This document shows positions 51,056-62,519 of a DNA stretch of 64,000 nucleotides, in pieces; the first letter of the stretch is position 1; every line of letters begins with the position of its first letter. Source of the stretch: Prorocentrum cordatum. Its lineage: Eukaryota; Sar; Dinophyceae; Prorocentrales; Prorocentraceae. The stretch covers positions 12,501 to 76,500 of the forward strand of contig CAUYUJ010002078.1 in NCBI GenBank assembly GCA_963575745.1, read 5' to 3'. The notes below the pieces were generated by a model that was not told where the DNA came from, ran no database searches, and worked only from the letters and a program-made list of their open reading frames with translations. The translations under genes and the position numbers were made by a program.

Positions 51056-51770
51056 GTTGATCGGTGCCTGGTGGACACACACACACACACAGCAGGACGT
51101 TGGGGGGTCCCAGCAGAGGGGCTCGACACGCGGACCTAACTATTATCCTCGCCCCTGTGGGTGCTGCCAGACTCACGATTCGCATCTTCCCTGGGCCCAG
51201 GTAGGGGTCCACAGGAGCGGCGCGACGCGCAGGTCCAAGTTCTGCCCTTGCCACACCTGAGTACTGACGACTGTAGAAACAAATGCCGTCATTTTACTGC
51301 GCCGATCGGGGGTCCAGTGAAGTGGCGTGACACGAGGACACAACTATGATCCTTGCCCGCGTGGGCGCAAGGGATCGCACCACCTTCGGGCAACCCTGTG
51401 AGCCCCTGCGGAATACAATACCACAAGGGTCCAGCGTGAATGCGCCCCCAAGGATGCTGCCAAGCGTGCAAATGTCGCAAGCTTCTACACCCTGTGAGGG
51501 GAAAGCCGAAAGCTGACGCACGCGAGTCCAAGTGGGACGCACCGTGCCCACACGGCGCTGCCAAACCTACAGATGTCGTCGCGCTCCTGCCGCCCGAGAG
51601 GTCCCGCAGAGTCTTGACGCAAGCGAGTCCGCACGGGACTGCGCCACCTGTCATGCTGACGCGGCAATTGCCACGATTGTCCAGAGGACTGCAGTAGCAC
51701 GCAGACCCAGACGGGAATTAGCCCCCGCGGAAGCTGCCAAGCGCACAAGTGTCGCAGCTATCCTGCGAGG
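51056..51770. repeat. Degenerate minisatellite, roughly 100 bp units
   Basis: GGTGCTGCCAGAC, GATGCTGCCAAGCGTGCAA, GCGCTGCCAAACCTACAG and AAGCTGCCAAGCGCACAAG recur at about 51165, 51455, 51560 and 51735, and again at 51965. Each lies in similar GTCGCA/CGCCCC surroundings. Very diverged. Confidence 0.5.
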
Positions 51771-51945
51771 AGGAGGAGGAGGAGGAGGAGGAGGAGGAGC
51801 AGGTGGGATGAGGAGAGAGGAGGGGACAGGAGGGGAGGAGGGGAGGAGGAGGAGCAGGGGGGACGAGGAGAGAGGAGGGGACAGGAGGTGAGGAGGGGAG
51901 GAGGAGGGCAGGAGGAGGAGGAGGAGGAGGAGGAGGAGGACCCAA
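51771..51945. repeat. (GGA)n array with 63 bp duplication
   Basis: GAGCAGGTGGGATGAGGAGA and GAGCAGGGGGGACGAGGAGA start two near-identical segments within the GGA array. Confidence 0.85.
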
Positions 51946-52722
51946 GTAACATCCTCGCCCCAGCGGGTGCCGCCAAACGTGCAACCACCCCCACTATCGC
52001 CATTTTCCAGTGCCCCTCGGAAGTCTAGCGGAACGATCAACAATGAATTCTGCAGGGTATGGTGGGTAGGTTTGGTACGTGCCCGAATAAACCCACCGTG
52101 CCGTCGGCATCGAGTGGAACGTTCTGAATACTTCCCGGCTCCCTTACTCCCTTCCCCCCAGTTCCCCCTCCCAAGCGCACATGGACGCTCTGGGGGCAGC
52201 TCGTGAATGACTTGTCAGAGGCCCCCAAGACGCCCCAAGAGGCCCCCAAGAAGCCCCTTGAGGCCACCAAAAGGGCCGAAGGCCACTAGATAAAAGGGTC
52301 ACTGGCAAGGTCATAAATTGGAAGCGCATGGGATTGAAACGCCGACAGCGGGATACAACTGGCCATGAAGATGGGGTGCCTTGGCCAAGGAGCAATGAGT
52401 AGTCGGTTGAATCCGAGTCCATCGACATTCTGCCCCACCGTCCCACACATTCCGCTTGCATCCGACTCTTCGAAAACCTGGGAGAGTCAGAAACCAACAA
52501 CTCCACGCACCGCCCCCACGCAGGGTCCGCCAACGAATTCAGCTTGCAGCTCGTGGCGCGGGTCCGCGAGGAGAAGAAAGCGACTTGCACCTGCCTGCCA
52601 AAACGGCTGCGGAGAGCGGGAGAGCGGAGTGCCGCGAAATTGGAACCGCACAGAGATCGGCAGCAATCTGATGGTCCGCATACAAACTTCGCACCTCGGG
52701 ACTCTTCCTCGCTATGCTTGCA
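51946..52722. other. No gene; includes short GGCC/AAGA copy 6
   Basis: 52205-52285 holds GAGGCCCCCAAGACGCCCC-type units of the dispersed family. The rest shows no repeat or domain. Confidence 0.5.
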
Positions 52723-52869
52723 GTAGGGACATTGGATAAGGAACCCCTAGCTTAGGAATCCAGGGTCTGGAAGCCAGTGGAACTCCACTCGAAGCTTGGC
52801 CATGGATATCACCGCCGCCCTCACCAGATAAGGAATCCTCCGGGGTCTGCAGCATCTTGGGCGCATTCG
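52723..52869 (+). mobile_element. MITE-like repeat, family 2 copy 3
   Basis: GGGACATTGGATAAGGAACC, GGCCATGGATATCACCGCCG, GGGTCTGCAGCATCTTGGGC match copies 1 and 2. The right terminal repeat is degraded (GCGCATTCGAGGG). Confidence 0.75.
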
Positions 52870-53330
52870 AGGGTCATCGGATGGGCCCTTCGAGGCTTCG
52901 CCTGGTGCTCGAGGCCTCGCCTGGTGGCTCCGCGCGGGCGCCTCGTGGGCGCCCACGGGCACCTGTGCGCCGGGGTGGGTCGGCGAGGCTCTGCCCCGTG
53001 GCCGCCCGTGGGCTCCTCGTGCGCTCCCCGCCCGCCGGCTGCATCGGCGAGGCTGCGCCTCACGGGCGCCTCGCGGGCGCCCCGCGCAGCCGCCCGGGCC
53101 CGCCGAGAGTTCGCCCGGTGGCCGCACGTGGGCGCCTCGCGGGCGCCCCGTGCGCCCCGTTGGGCCCGCCGAGGTCTCGCGCGACGCCCCGCCCGGGGGC
53201 GCCGCGTGGGCACCCGCTGCGCCAGCGTGGGTCCGCCAGGGTTTCGCCCGGCGGGCGCCTCGCGGGCGCCCCGTCCGCCGGCGGGGCCCGCTGAAGGTTC
53301 GCCCGGTGGCCGCCCGGGGATGCCCGAGGG
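52870..53330. repeat. GC-rich minisatellite, about 63 bp units
   Basis: Roughly seven diverged units with GGGCGCCTCGCGGGCGCCCC and GGCCCGCCGAGGGTTCGCCC. About 80% GC. The 189-203-codon frames here are Arg/Ala/Pro-rich repeat products. Confidence 0.75.
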
Positions 53331-53629
53331 GGGGGGACCGCTGTAGGTGTTCTTTCAAGAGAAACGAGCTGTCCCACCACCCTCCGCCCCCCCGAGGTCA
53401 ACGGGTCCCCCTGGGGCACTGCAAGTTACATAAGCGTTCTGCCGCATCGTTCTCATTCATCTTCCATATAAATACAAACCGACAGCCCTAGGCGACTGGT
53501 GATCGACCCGCCCCCTCCACCCCATCTTCCCTGTCAGGTACCACCATGCACACCTAATGACAATAAAGCCCACACGCGCACGCTCATGTCGAAACCTGCC
53601 AACCCAAAAACATTCACAAGCATGTTGCC
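53331..53629. other. No recognisable gene
   Basis: Nothing recognised. Confidence 0.5.
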
Positions 53630-54129
53630 CATCAAATGCAGATGTCTTGCTCGAGCGCACTTGCTGAAATCATGGGAGGACAGATGGTTTGTGCAGTCTC
53701 GTCCAGCTACCGCCGTTCATCCAAGAACCCGGCGCATTTGCGTTGATGCAGCATGCTCCCAGCGCACGCCTCCGCGTCGAAAAATACAAGAGGGGCCACA
53801 CGCGCGCGCCGCCACGCGCGCGTCGAACTCCGTCCAAAGCCAATGGTGTTCAACCCAATGCAAGATAGGGCCTTCTCATGCACATGAAAACCAAATGTTC
53901 TCTGACAAGAAGGTCACTGGTGTCTTGCATTTCTGCGCGCGCACACGTCCTCACCACTACTTTCACCAGCGCCATCGCATCACTGCCATCGCCCAATCGC
54001 CACCGTCGCCACCATCATCAGCCAACCACCTTCATCGCCGACTGGTGGACAATAACATCATCATCAGCAGCATCATCACCATCACCTTCATACCACCATC
54101 ATCATCATCATCATCATCATCACAATCAG

Positions 54130-54192
<63 letters not shown>

Positions 54193-55260
54193 CATCCTCA
54201 GCATCAGCATCAGCATCAGCATCAGCATCAGCATCATCCTCATCAGCATCATCATCATCATCATCATCATCATCATAAACATCATCTTCATCATCGCCAC
54301 CAACATATCATCACCGTCATCGTACTCGTCATCATCATCATTAACATCATCAGCATCAGAATCGTCATCATCGCCATCGTCGTCACCAGTATTGCAGTCG
54401 TTGGCCTTGTCGCCGTCATCGTATCGCGAACACCAGTGTTTCTATCATCATCGTTGCCGCGGCTGCCGATGTCATCATGATACCGCGCCCGCCAGGGTCA
54501 CCGACACGCACTGAAGCGCCCGCGCCCCAGCGCGGGGTTTGAGACGCGCTGGGAAGCCCCCATCAGCGAGCTCCCTCGCGGCCGCAGCAGCTGCGCCAAA
54601 CCAACTGGCCGCTCTGCACGCGAAAAAGGCGCACGCCAGCGCGACAGCAGAGATGCACCAGCCAAGGCCATGCACTCACTGCAATCGCAGCCGCGTGGGT
54701 ATTGCAAAACAACTTGCGGGTGGGAGGGTGGGATGATTGCGCGAGACGTAGAAATAGCTGTCACGAGGTAGCTTGCACCCAGTAGGATGTACCACATAGC
54801 TTGCGCCGGAAGGTTTGCACACCTACAGGCGGCTGTAGTTTGCACCACACAGAGTGCACCACACAACTTGCACCACAGATCGCGACACATAGCTTGCAAC
54901 TCAGGGGTTCTCCTTTCCGAAAGAAGCCTAGACTCCACAACCCTCCCGCGCCCGGGATGCACCGTTCCCCATTTCTACATTGAATGCACATGCGGCGTTG
55001 CTCAATGGTTCATTGTCCATGAGAAACCATACCATGCCAGCCCGGCCCAGCATGCATCGGGGCCCCTGGCACCCCTGTCGAAGACGACCTTGCGCGCGCA
55101 CTCATTGATCTCAAATAATTTGTTTCATGAGCCCCGTGCAATCAAAATCACGGCAATGTCCACGCGCGTTCGCCCGTGCATGAGTCTGACCAAACACGCT
55201 AATAACGCAAGCTAATCAATATAACTTCGTCGACCCTGAGCTGTTTGATCTAAAATATTG
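53630..55260. repeat. GCGC-rich dispersed repeat, copy B
   Basis: Starts near GCAGATGTCTTGCTCGAGCG. Contains GCGCGC-rich DNA, CCATCGCATCACTGCC at 53971, a (TCA)n microsatellite (54070-54280), ATGATACCGCGCCCGCC at 54477, and GCACCACA repeats near 54840-54890. The same order is found in copy C about 1.6 kb later and, in part, in copy A. Confidence 0.75.
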
Positions 55261-56130
55261 CAGATGCTCTGCCAACGCGCATTTGCTGAAATCCTCAGAA
55301 AAACCACATGACGTTAGCAAGTTCGCCCAGAATCCACATCATCGCCCCACCATGCGGCACATCCGCGTCGCGTATGCGGGTCACATGCGCGCGCTGCCAC
55401 GCGAGCGCGTCGAAATCTGTCCAGGGCTATTGTTTTTGTTTTGGAGCACGTCTGCCAGAGTTCTCAAACTTCTGCGCGCCATCCGCCGCGAAGCCGTCCA
55501 AAACCAATGACTTTCGAACCGTTCGAACATAGGGCTCTTCACAGACGCATGGAACAAATGTGTGTGATCCAATCGAAAGTCTGCCAAGTGTCTTGACTGT
55601 CCGCGCGCGCGCACTTCTTCACCATCGCCCTCATCAGCGCCATCGCATCACCGCCATTACCGTAATCGCCAATCGCCGCCGCTGCCCCCATCATCAGCAC
55701 AATCAACGTCATCACCGGCACATGAACATCAGCATCGTCATTGTCGTCACCAGCATCGGCGCCGTCATTGGCTTCGCCGCCTTCATCGTCACCATCGCCA
55801 CCGCCATCGCTACTATCGTCATCGTTGCCACCGTTGTCGGAGTAATCACGATACCGCGCCCGCCCAAGTCACCTCCCCGAACTGAGGCGTCCGCGCGCCA
55901 GCGCAGCTTTTGAGACGCGTTGGGAGCCCCCATCGGCAAACGCCATCGCAGCCGCATCATTTGCGCGAGACCAGCTGGCTGATCTGCGCGCGAGCTTGCG
56001 CGTAGTGACAACAATCGCGGCCGCATTAGTTGTGCAAAACAGTTTGCGGGTGGCGAGATGGGACGATTGCGCGAGCAGTGGGGTTGATGACTTCAAGTTC
56101 TGCGAGGTGGATTGCGCAATGCAGATTGCA
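55261..56130. repeat. GCGC-rich dispersed repeat, copy C
   Basis: GCAGATGCTCTGCC, ATTTGCTGAAATCCT, GCCATCGCATCACCGCC (55638), ACGATACCGCGCCCGCCC (55848) and AACAGTTTGCGGGTGG (56038) follow the order in copy B at an offset of about 1.62-1.67 kb until the microsatellite. The copy lacks B's long TCA block. The pair is a tandem duplication. Confidence 0.75.
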
Positions 56131-56176
56131 CCAGAGAGGTTGCGACATGAACTGCTCGGCAGCACCTCGTCGGCGA

Positions 56177-58440
56177 CCACCAGCAGCACCACCACGACCG
56201 GACCACAACTACTACCAGCACAGCAGCACGACGACTGCGACCAGCACCACCACGACTGCCACCAGCAGCACCACCACCACGACTGCCACCAGCAGCACCA
56301 CCACCACTACTGCGACCAGCAACGGCATGGCTGCGACCAGCAGCGCCACCACGACTGCCACCAGGAGCAAAACGGCTGCGATCAGCAGCACCACCACGGC
56401 CGCGACCAGGAGCAGCACGATTGCGACCAACAGCACTACCACCACGACTACGACCAGCAGCACCACCACCATCACCACGATCCACACTTCCACAGCCGCA
56501 ACCAGCACCACGAACACGACCGCGACCAGCAGCGCCGCCATCACGACTGCGACCAGCAGCGCCACCAGCACGACCGTAACAAGCAGAATCACCAACACCC
56601 AGAATACGACCAGCAGCACCAGCACGCATTTGCACGACGACGAGCACCAAAGACACCCGCAGCACAACGCTGGCGGCGGGAGCACCAAGAGCAGCACCGC
56701 AGGCGCCACGAAGGCTGGCAACACCACAAATGGCAAAGCCACGACGGCGACCGGGCGGCAGCGCCACCACCACGACCGCGACCACAAGCAGAAGGATTAC
56801 CACGAGAACCACCACCACGACTGCGACCCACAGCACAAGCACCACCACGATTAGCACCACGACTGCGACCAGCAGCACCAGCATGACAGCGACCAGGAGC
56901 GCCACGACTGCCACCAGCAACACCACGAACACGACTGCGACTTGCAGCACCACGACGAGCACCACCACCACCACGACCGCGACCAGCAACAGCACCGCGA
57001 CTGCGACTGGCAGCACCACCACGACGACTGCGACCCGCAGCACCACGACCGCGACCATCAGCGGCACCACCACGACTGCAACGCGGAGACTCCCAAACCC
57101 GACTGGCTGGCATCCCCCGAATTGCGCTGCATGCGGGTATCAGCCCGAGCCGCTCGGCACCCTAACCGCGACCGGCATCACCACCCCCAACGACAGCTCC
57201 TCAACTACAACTGCGACCACCAACACCACCACCACCACGACTGCGAACAGCAGCACCACCACCACGACCGACAGCACCACCACCACCACGACTGCAACCA
57301 TGAGCACAAACATCGCGACCACGACCAGCAGCACCACAACTGCGACCAGCAGAAGCGCCACCACGACTACGACCAGCAGCACCACCACGACTGCAACCAG
57401 CAGAACCACGACTGCGACCAGCAGCATAACCACCACGACCGCGACCAGAAGCACCACCACCGGCAGCAACACCGCCACGTCCGCGACCAGCACCACCACG
57501 ACCGCGACCAGCATCACAACGACTACTACCAGCAACAGCACCACGACGACTGCAACCAGCAGAACCACCACGACTGCGACCAGCAGCAGCGCCACCACGA
57601 CTGCCACCAGCACCACCACGACTGCGACCAGCAGCAGCACCACCACGACTACGACCAGCAGCACCATCACCCGCAGCAACACCACCACGTCCGCGACCAG
57701 CACCACCACGACTGCGACCAGCAAAGCAAAGACTACTACCAGCAACATGATCATGACGATTGCGACCAGCAGCACTACCACGACTGCGACCAGCAGCAGC
57801 GCGACCACGACTGCCACAAGTACCACCACGACCGCGACCAGCAACAGCACCACCACGACAGCGACCAGCAGTACCAGCACTGGCAGTAACACAACCACGA
57901 CTGCGACCAGCACCACCACGACTACGACCAGCAGCACAACGACTACTACCAGCACAGCAAGCACCACGACGATTGCGACCAGCAGCACCACCAGGACCGC
58001 GACCAGTAGCATCGCCACCACGACTGCGACCAGCAGCACCACGGCTGCGACCAGCAGCACCACCACGACAGCGAACAGCAGCAGCACCACCACCGATACT
58101 GCGACCCACAACGGCACGACTGCGACCAGCAGCACGATTACGAAGGCCACCAGGAGCAACACGGCTGCGACCAGCAGCACCACCACGACAGCGACCAGGA
58201 GCAGCACGATTGCGACCAACAGCACAACCACCACGACTACGACCAACAGTACCACCACCAAGACCGCGACCCACACTCCCACAGCCGCAACCAGCACCAC
58301 CAACTCGACCACGACCAGCAGCGCCACCACCACCACGAATTCGACCAGCAGCGCCAGCAGCACGACCGTGACCAGCGAAATCACCACCACCCCAATAGCG
58401 ACCCGCAACACCAGCACACATCTGCACGACTACCAGCATC
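56177..58440. repeat. 24 bp minisatellite with higher-order duplication
   Basis: Units of ACCACCACGACTGCGACCAG followed by CAGC, diverged and with triplet insertions. 24 is a multiple of three, so each strand stays open in several frames with its own eight-residue pattern: TTTTATSS, HHDCDQQH, and Val/Leu- or Gly/Ala-rich minus frames. Frames reach 642 codons (plus 56730-58658). The block at 56385-56650 recurs at 58175-58440, including an unusual ACTCCCACAGCCGCAACC-type segment. None of these frames is likely to be a gene. Confidence 0.85.
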
Positions 58441-58619
58441 AACCACGCCCTCTGCCCCTTCTAATTATTTCCCCTCCGCCCTTTGCCCCCCCGCCTCGTG
58501 TTCGCGTTCGCGGTCGCCCCCTGCCCCCGCGCCGCTCGCCCCTCTCCCTTCGGCCTCTGCCCCTGACCCTCGCCCTTCTCGCCCCCTCACCCCGCGCCCC
58601 CTGCCCGCCCCGCCCCGGC

Positions 58620-59650
58620 CCAGAACCCCGGCCCGCGTGCGCTTGCGAGAGAAGGTGACAGTGGCAGCGGGCCCCGTGGCTGCCTACTGGGAGCAGGCAA
58701 GCTGGGCAGCTGGCGCTGTCGCTGCCAGGCAAGTGGGATGCGAAGTCAGCGCACCCTGTGGTCATTTGCCCCGCCGGGATGTGAGCGCGCGAGAAAGGAG
58801 GGCATTGTCAGCAGGCCCTGTCCTTGTTCAGACAAAGGCGCGGCGCGACTTTGGATCTGCACGCCATCAGGACAGCGACGCAGCGGCAGCAGGCACAGCC
58901 GCTGCTCCGCGAGATGCGCGACACACATTTGCAACCCAGCGGCGCCAACCACAACACTTCCCTGGGCGCGAGCGAGCAACGTGGGCAGCAGCAGCAAGCA
59001 TTTTCGCTGCATACAGGCGCGCAGGGGACAAATCTGAAGCCAAGCATCATCGACTACAGCGCTGAGAGCAGCATGTGCGAGAGAGCCGGACAGCGGCAGC
59101 GAGCTTTCTCGTTACTCTGCGAGGTGCGGGGTGCGAGCGCGGATCCCAGGGCCGTCTGCTGTAGCGCTGGAATCCACGCGCACGAACAAGGCGGGCACTG
59201 GCAGCAGACGCCGTCCGCTTTTAGAACGATGTGAGAAGCGAACGCGAACCCAGACGTCAGCGACAAAGATAGAATCAGCCCTTCGAGGAAGCAGAGCAGC
59301 GGCAGCAGGTGCAATCGCTTCTCTGCGAGGCACGGGACGCCGACTGGAAGCCGAACGCCATCGGCTACATCTCTGCTACGGGCGCGTGCGAGAATCGCAG
59401 GCAGAGGCAGCAGGCATTATCGCTGCTTGGCGAAGGGCGCGATTTCAATGCGAAGCCAGGGGTCATCAACTACAGTGCTGGGCTCAGCGCGCGCGAGGAA
59501 GGCGGACAGTGGCAGCGGGCTCTGTCGGTACTCCGAGAGAGGCAGGCTGCCGAAAGTGTCCGGAGGAACGCGCGCGAGCCGAAAACCCTACGCTGTCAGC
59601 TGCAACTCTGGGCTCCGAGCGCACACGGAAAATCGACCGTGGCAGTGAAA
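58620..59650 (+). pseudogene. Pentatricopeptide repeat (PPR) protein, degenerate
   Basis: PPR proteins bind organellar RNA through arrays of 35-residue helical pairs. Here about eight units can be read on the plus strand, for example LLREMRDTHLQPSGANHNTS, FSLLCEVRGASADPRAVCCS and SLLGEGRDFNAKPGVINYSA, each followed by a CE-x-GGQWQRAL-like second helix. The units lie in frame at 58824-59234, shift frame at about 59240, continue to about 59560, and a last unit (KPYAVSCNSGLRAHTENRPW) is in a third frame. Stops interrupt the first units (58655, 58785). No start or targeting peptide is visible. It is a decayed copy or fragment of a multigene family. Confidence 0.75.
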
Positions 59651-59966
59651 GGAGGAGGACAAGGAGGAGGTAGACGGCAGAGGAGAAGGAGGAGGGAGAT
59701 CGTGGACGACGCGGTCGCCGCGGCGACGAAATAGGAAAACGATTACGTCGGCGACGAGGAGCAGGCGTTGGCCCCCTGCTACAGCCAGAGCGCCAGTTCA
59801 CCGGCGAGAGGCGGGCATGGCAGAAGCAGGCTCGGCATTCGCATCCGCATTCACACTCGCAATCGCACCCTCATCAAGACATGGCCCTTGCCTCCATGGA
59901 CCGAAGCGCGGAGGTCGCGGCCTCTCTATGCGTACACGTGCTGGAGAAAGCAAAGGCCAGACAGCA
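59651..59966. other. Spacer between PPR pseudogene and LINE-2
   Basis: A GGAGGAGG patch at 59653-59696 and a CGCATTC/CACTCGCAATCGCA repeat at 59835-59870. No gene seen. Confidence 0.5.
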
Positions 59967-60599
59967 CTAGCAAACTTCCCTGCTGGAGTTGGTTCGGGCA
60001 CCAGCGTCAGTTGGCGCCGTGTTGGCAAGTGTCTTGGTCGTCTTGCTCGGGTGCTGGGCCCCAGTCGGGAGGATGAAGCCAGACCCTATGCTCATCCAGG
60101 TGGTTGCGTCGGCGACTCCGTGGGTCCACGCGATATCATTCATGGCGTCACTCAAACCGTCTGTCGTGCGCGTGGTCGTAGCCCGCAGTCGGATGTAGCC
60201 GTGCATTTCGTCGTCCCACCGTTTCGGTCGTCAACCTTGCTGGCGCTGTCCTCGTTGTCCCGCAACGAGACCAGGATGCCAGCGAGCAACTTGTCGAGTC
60301 CATCGGGCGGCGCTGCGACAGGCTATAGCGCGGGCCTGCATCCGCGGAAGTCGCCGCTGTTTCGTGACCCATGGCTCCATGTCGCGTAGGTCCATCAGAT
60401 AATTCGCTCTATGTGTTGCGCGGCAGATGAAGTCGAGCCACGACTCAGTAAGGTCGTCTGCGATCAGGTCGGTCAAATCGACCGCCTCGGGGAGTTCGGG
60501 CTCGCCGGGCCGGGGTTGCTGCCGACGTCGTCGTCAGAGGACGCGGCGGTGGATGACCTGGCGGTCATTGAAGGAGAAGCTGCGGAGGCGGCGGAATTA
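59967..60599 (-). pseudogene. LINE-2 C-terminal region
   Basis: ESWLDFICRATHRANYLMDL and WVTKQRR, then ARWTRQVARWHP (60450-60270), match the region after the thumb in which W, R and GR-P-x-x-RW-D motifs are conserved. RPKRWDDEMHGYI and NDIAWTHGVADATTWMSIGS follow at about 60215-60085. A TGA before RPKRWDD and frame changes break it. Confidence 0.65.
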
Positions 60600-61890
60600 C
60601 TGTCCGAGATGTGGTGTGGAAGTGGTTGTAACCTGTGCAGTGTGCTCGTCGCGGTGGTTATTCCGGCATCGTGGCGTGTTGATGATCATTAGGATCATTC
60701 TTCGTTGCGTGGTCTTGAGCTGTCGTTCCACGGATTCCGTGAGTGTCCACGCGCCCCCTCCGTAAAATGCTGTCGGAGACACAGTGGCGTCGAAGAGCTT
60801 GAGTCGGTGCTTCAGTGGGAAGCCGTTGCTCGTGCGCTCGTGCCGGGTGTGTGAATACGGCCCATGCGAATTTGATCCTGTGTTGCAGTTCCACCGCAGC
60901 TGGCTCGTTGAATGTGATGCTCTGCCCGAGGAATTTGAGTTCCCCGTCGCGCGGTAAAATCTCAATTTCTACGCCGCGCACGTTGACTGATCGCGCGCAT
61001 GCTCCACCTGTGCGTTTGGCCAAATTGGTCATGATCTTTGTCTGCGCTGGGTGTAGTTCGAGCCCGTGGGCCGCGGCTGAAGTAGCGATGTCGGCGAGCA
61101 TTTCGGCGAGTCGCGGGAGGGTCGGGGCTATCAGTAACACATCTGCTGCGAATCGCAGATTGGTGAGAGTGCTGGAGCTGGCGTCGCTGAGTTGGATGCC
61201 GCGGTGGGCGCCCCGCCGTTTTGCCGTCAGCGGTACCATGATGCGTTGCAGCACGGCGTTGGAAAACAGGGAGCTGAGAGGATCCCCCTGTTTCGTCCCG
61301 CGGTGGACGGAGAAGGGCCGGCTGTCCACGTCAGCGCGCACTGTCGCTGTCTGATCGTGGCCAAGCTGTTGCAGCGCGGAGAGGCGGCATGGATCGATGC
61401 CCTGGGCGCGCAAAGATTGCCAGATGCCGTCGTGCTCGACCGAGTCGAAGGCTTTCCTGAAAGCAAGAGCAGACACCCTAGGACTCCACGTTGCCACTCG
61501 CGCGCCCGTTGTCGCAGAAGTGGGAATGCACACGAGCGCTCCGTCGTAGAGCGTCCGCGCCGGAAGCCTGCTCGATCAGGTGTTTGGTGGGCGTCGAGTA
61601 TCGGCTGGAGTCGGCCGCGCAGCTTGCACAGCCCAGGTATGCTACATATCCGTCGGGAGTTGCTCGGGAGCGCAAGGTCCCCGGACTTGGGAATGACAGT
61701 AACGACGGTCTGTCGCCACTTCTCTGGCGTCGGAGCTGCCGGTTGTAGCGCGGCGTTGAACAGGTGGAGAAGAGCTGTCTGGAGATCGTCGCAGGATTCC
61801 TCGAGCATCTCTGCGTCGATGCCTCTGCTGTCGGGAGCTTCTCCTCACTGCAGTTGCGTGACAGCCTTGTCAAGCTTGTCTCTCGTGAGG
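60600..61890 (-). pseudogene. LINE-2 reverse transcriptase, motif C altered
   Basis: Minus strand: DAEMLEESCDDLQTALLHLF (61830-61760), WRQTVVTVIPKSGD (motif 0), ICSIPGLCKL (motif 1) and AGFRRGRSTTE (motif 2), all in the frame 61808-61227. The next frame (61533-60658) has FRKAFDSVEHDG (motif A with its Asp), KQGDPLSSLFSN (motif B) and LRFAADVLLIA (motif C). FADD is expected, so the first catalytic Asp of the pair is Ala. LKFLGQSI follows. LKHRLKLFDATVSPTAFYGG and TTQRRMILMII in a third frame give the thumb. Confidence 0.85.
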
Positions 61891-61899
61891 GGTTACACT

Positions 61900-62519
61900 G
61901 GTGGTGCATAATTGCTTGTAGCGGTGATTGGTTGGTCGAGTGGTGCAGGGTCTCCTAGAAGTCGGCGAACACGGTCGCGATCTGCTCTCTTGTGATGCAT
62001 GTGCGGCCGTGACTGTCGGTCAGATGGGTGATCAGATGTCGTGTTCTGTGTGCCTTGATTTGCGCGATCGTCTCGCGGCCACAGACGTTGGCAAGTATTG
62101 TTGCCATATGTTCGCGCCTGGTGCTTCGTTTGCTGTGGCGGAGCTCCTTCCGGATGTCTTTTCTGAGTTGTCTGTCGTCGTTGGTGATGGTCGGACTTGG
62201 ATGTCTAGCGCCGATGTTGGGTCAGTTGCTGAAGGTGGACTTCGCGAGAGCGTGTATGGGCACTGGTGATCGGCGATCTTGTAGTCGTGTCTGTGGGTGG
62301 GATTGCGTCGAGGATGATGTCTTCGATCTGGTTGCTGAGGTGGTCTGGTATTGTCTGGTTGGCGCATGTTGATGTACGGAGTTGCTTTTGCTGCTGGCGT
62401 TGGTGTTGATCTTTGTCCACACTGAGCCATGGTTGGCCCCCCCTGCCGACACTGCTGATCGCCTCGTGGGTCGTCGGCGCCGTCGCGCGGGCTGGCGCGA
62501 GTCGTGGCCCGAGCACAAG
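61900..62519 (-). pseudogene. LINE-2 linker before reverse transcriptase
   Basis: A minus-strand frame from about 62165 reads RKELRHSKRSTRREHMATIL, then AQIKAHRTRHLITHLTDSHG and TREQIATVFADF, then a stop at about 61957. Many LINEs have this layout: an I-K-x-R region and VFADFYE-like end immediately before the RT fingers. The TAG replaces the expected Tyr codon. Confidence 0.6.

Noticed and set aside
56730-58658. 642-codon Thr/Ser-rich plus frame
   Set aside because: Produced by the 24 bp minisatellite. Other frames on both strands are equally open, and no start context or domain supports it.
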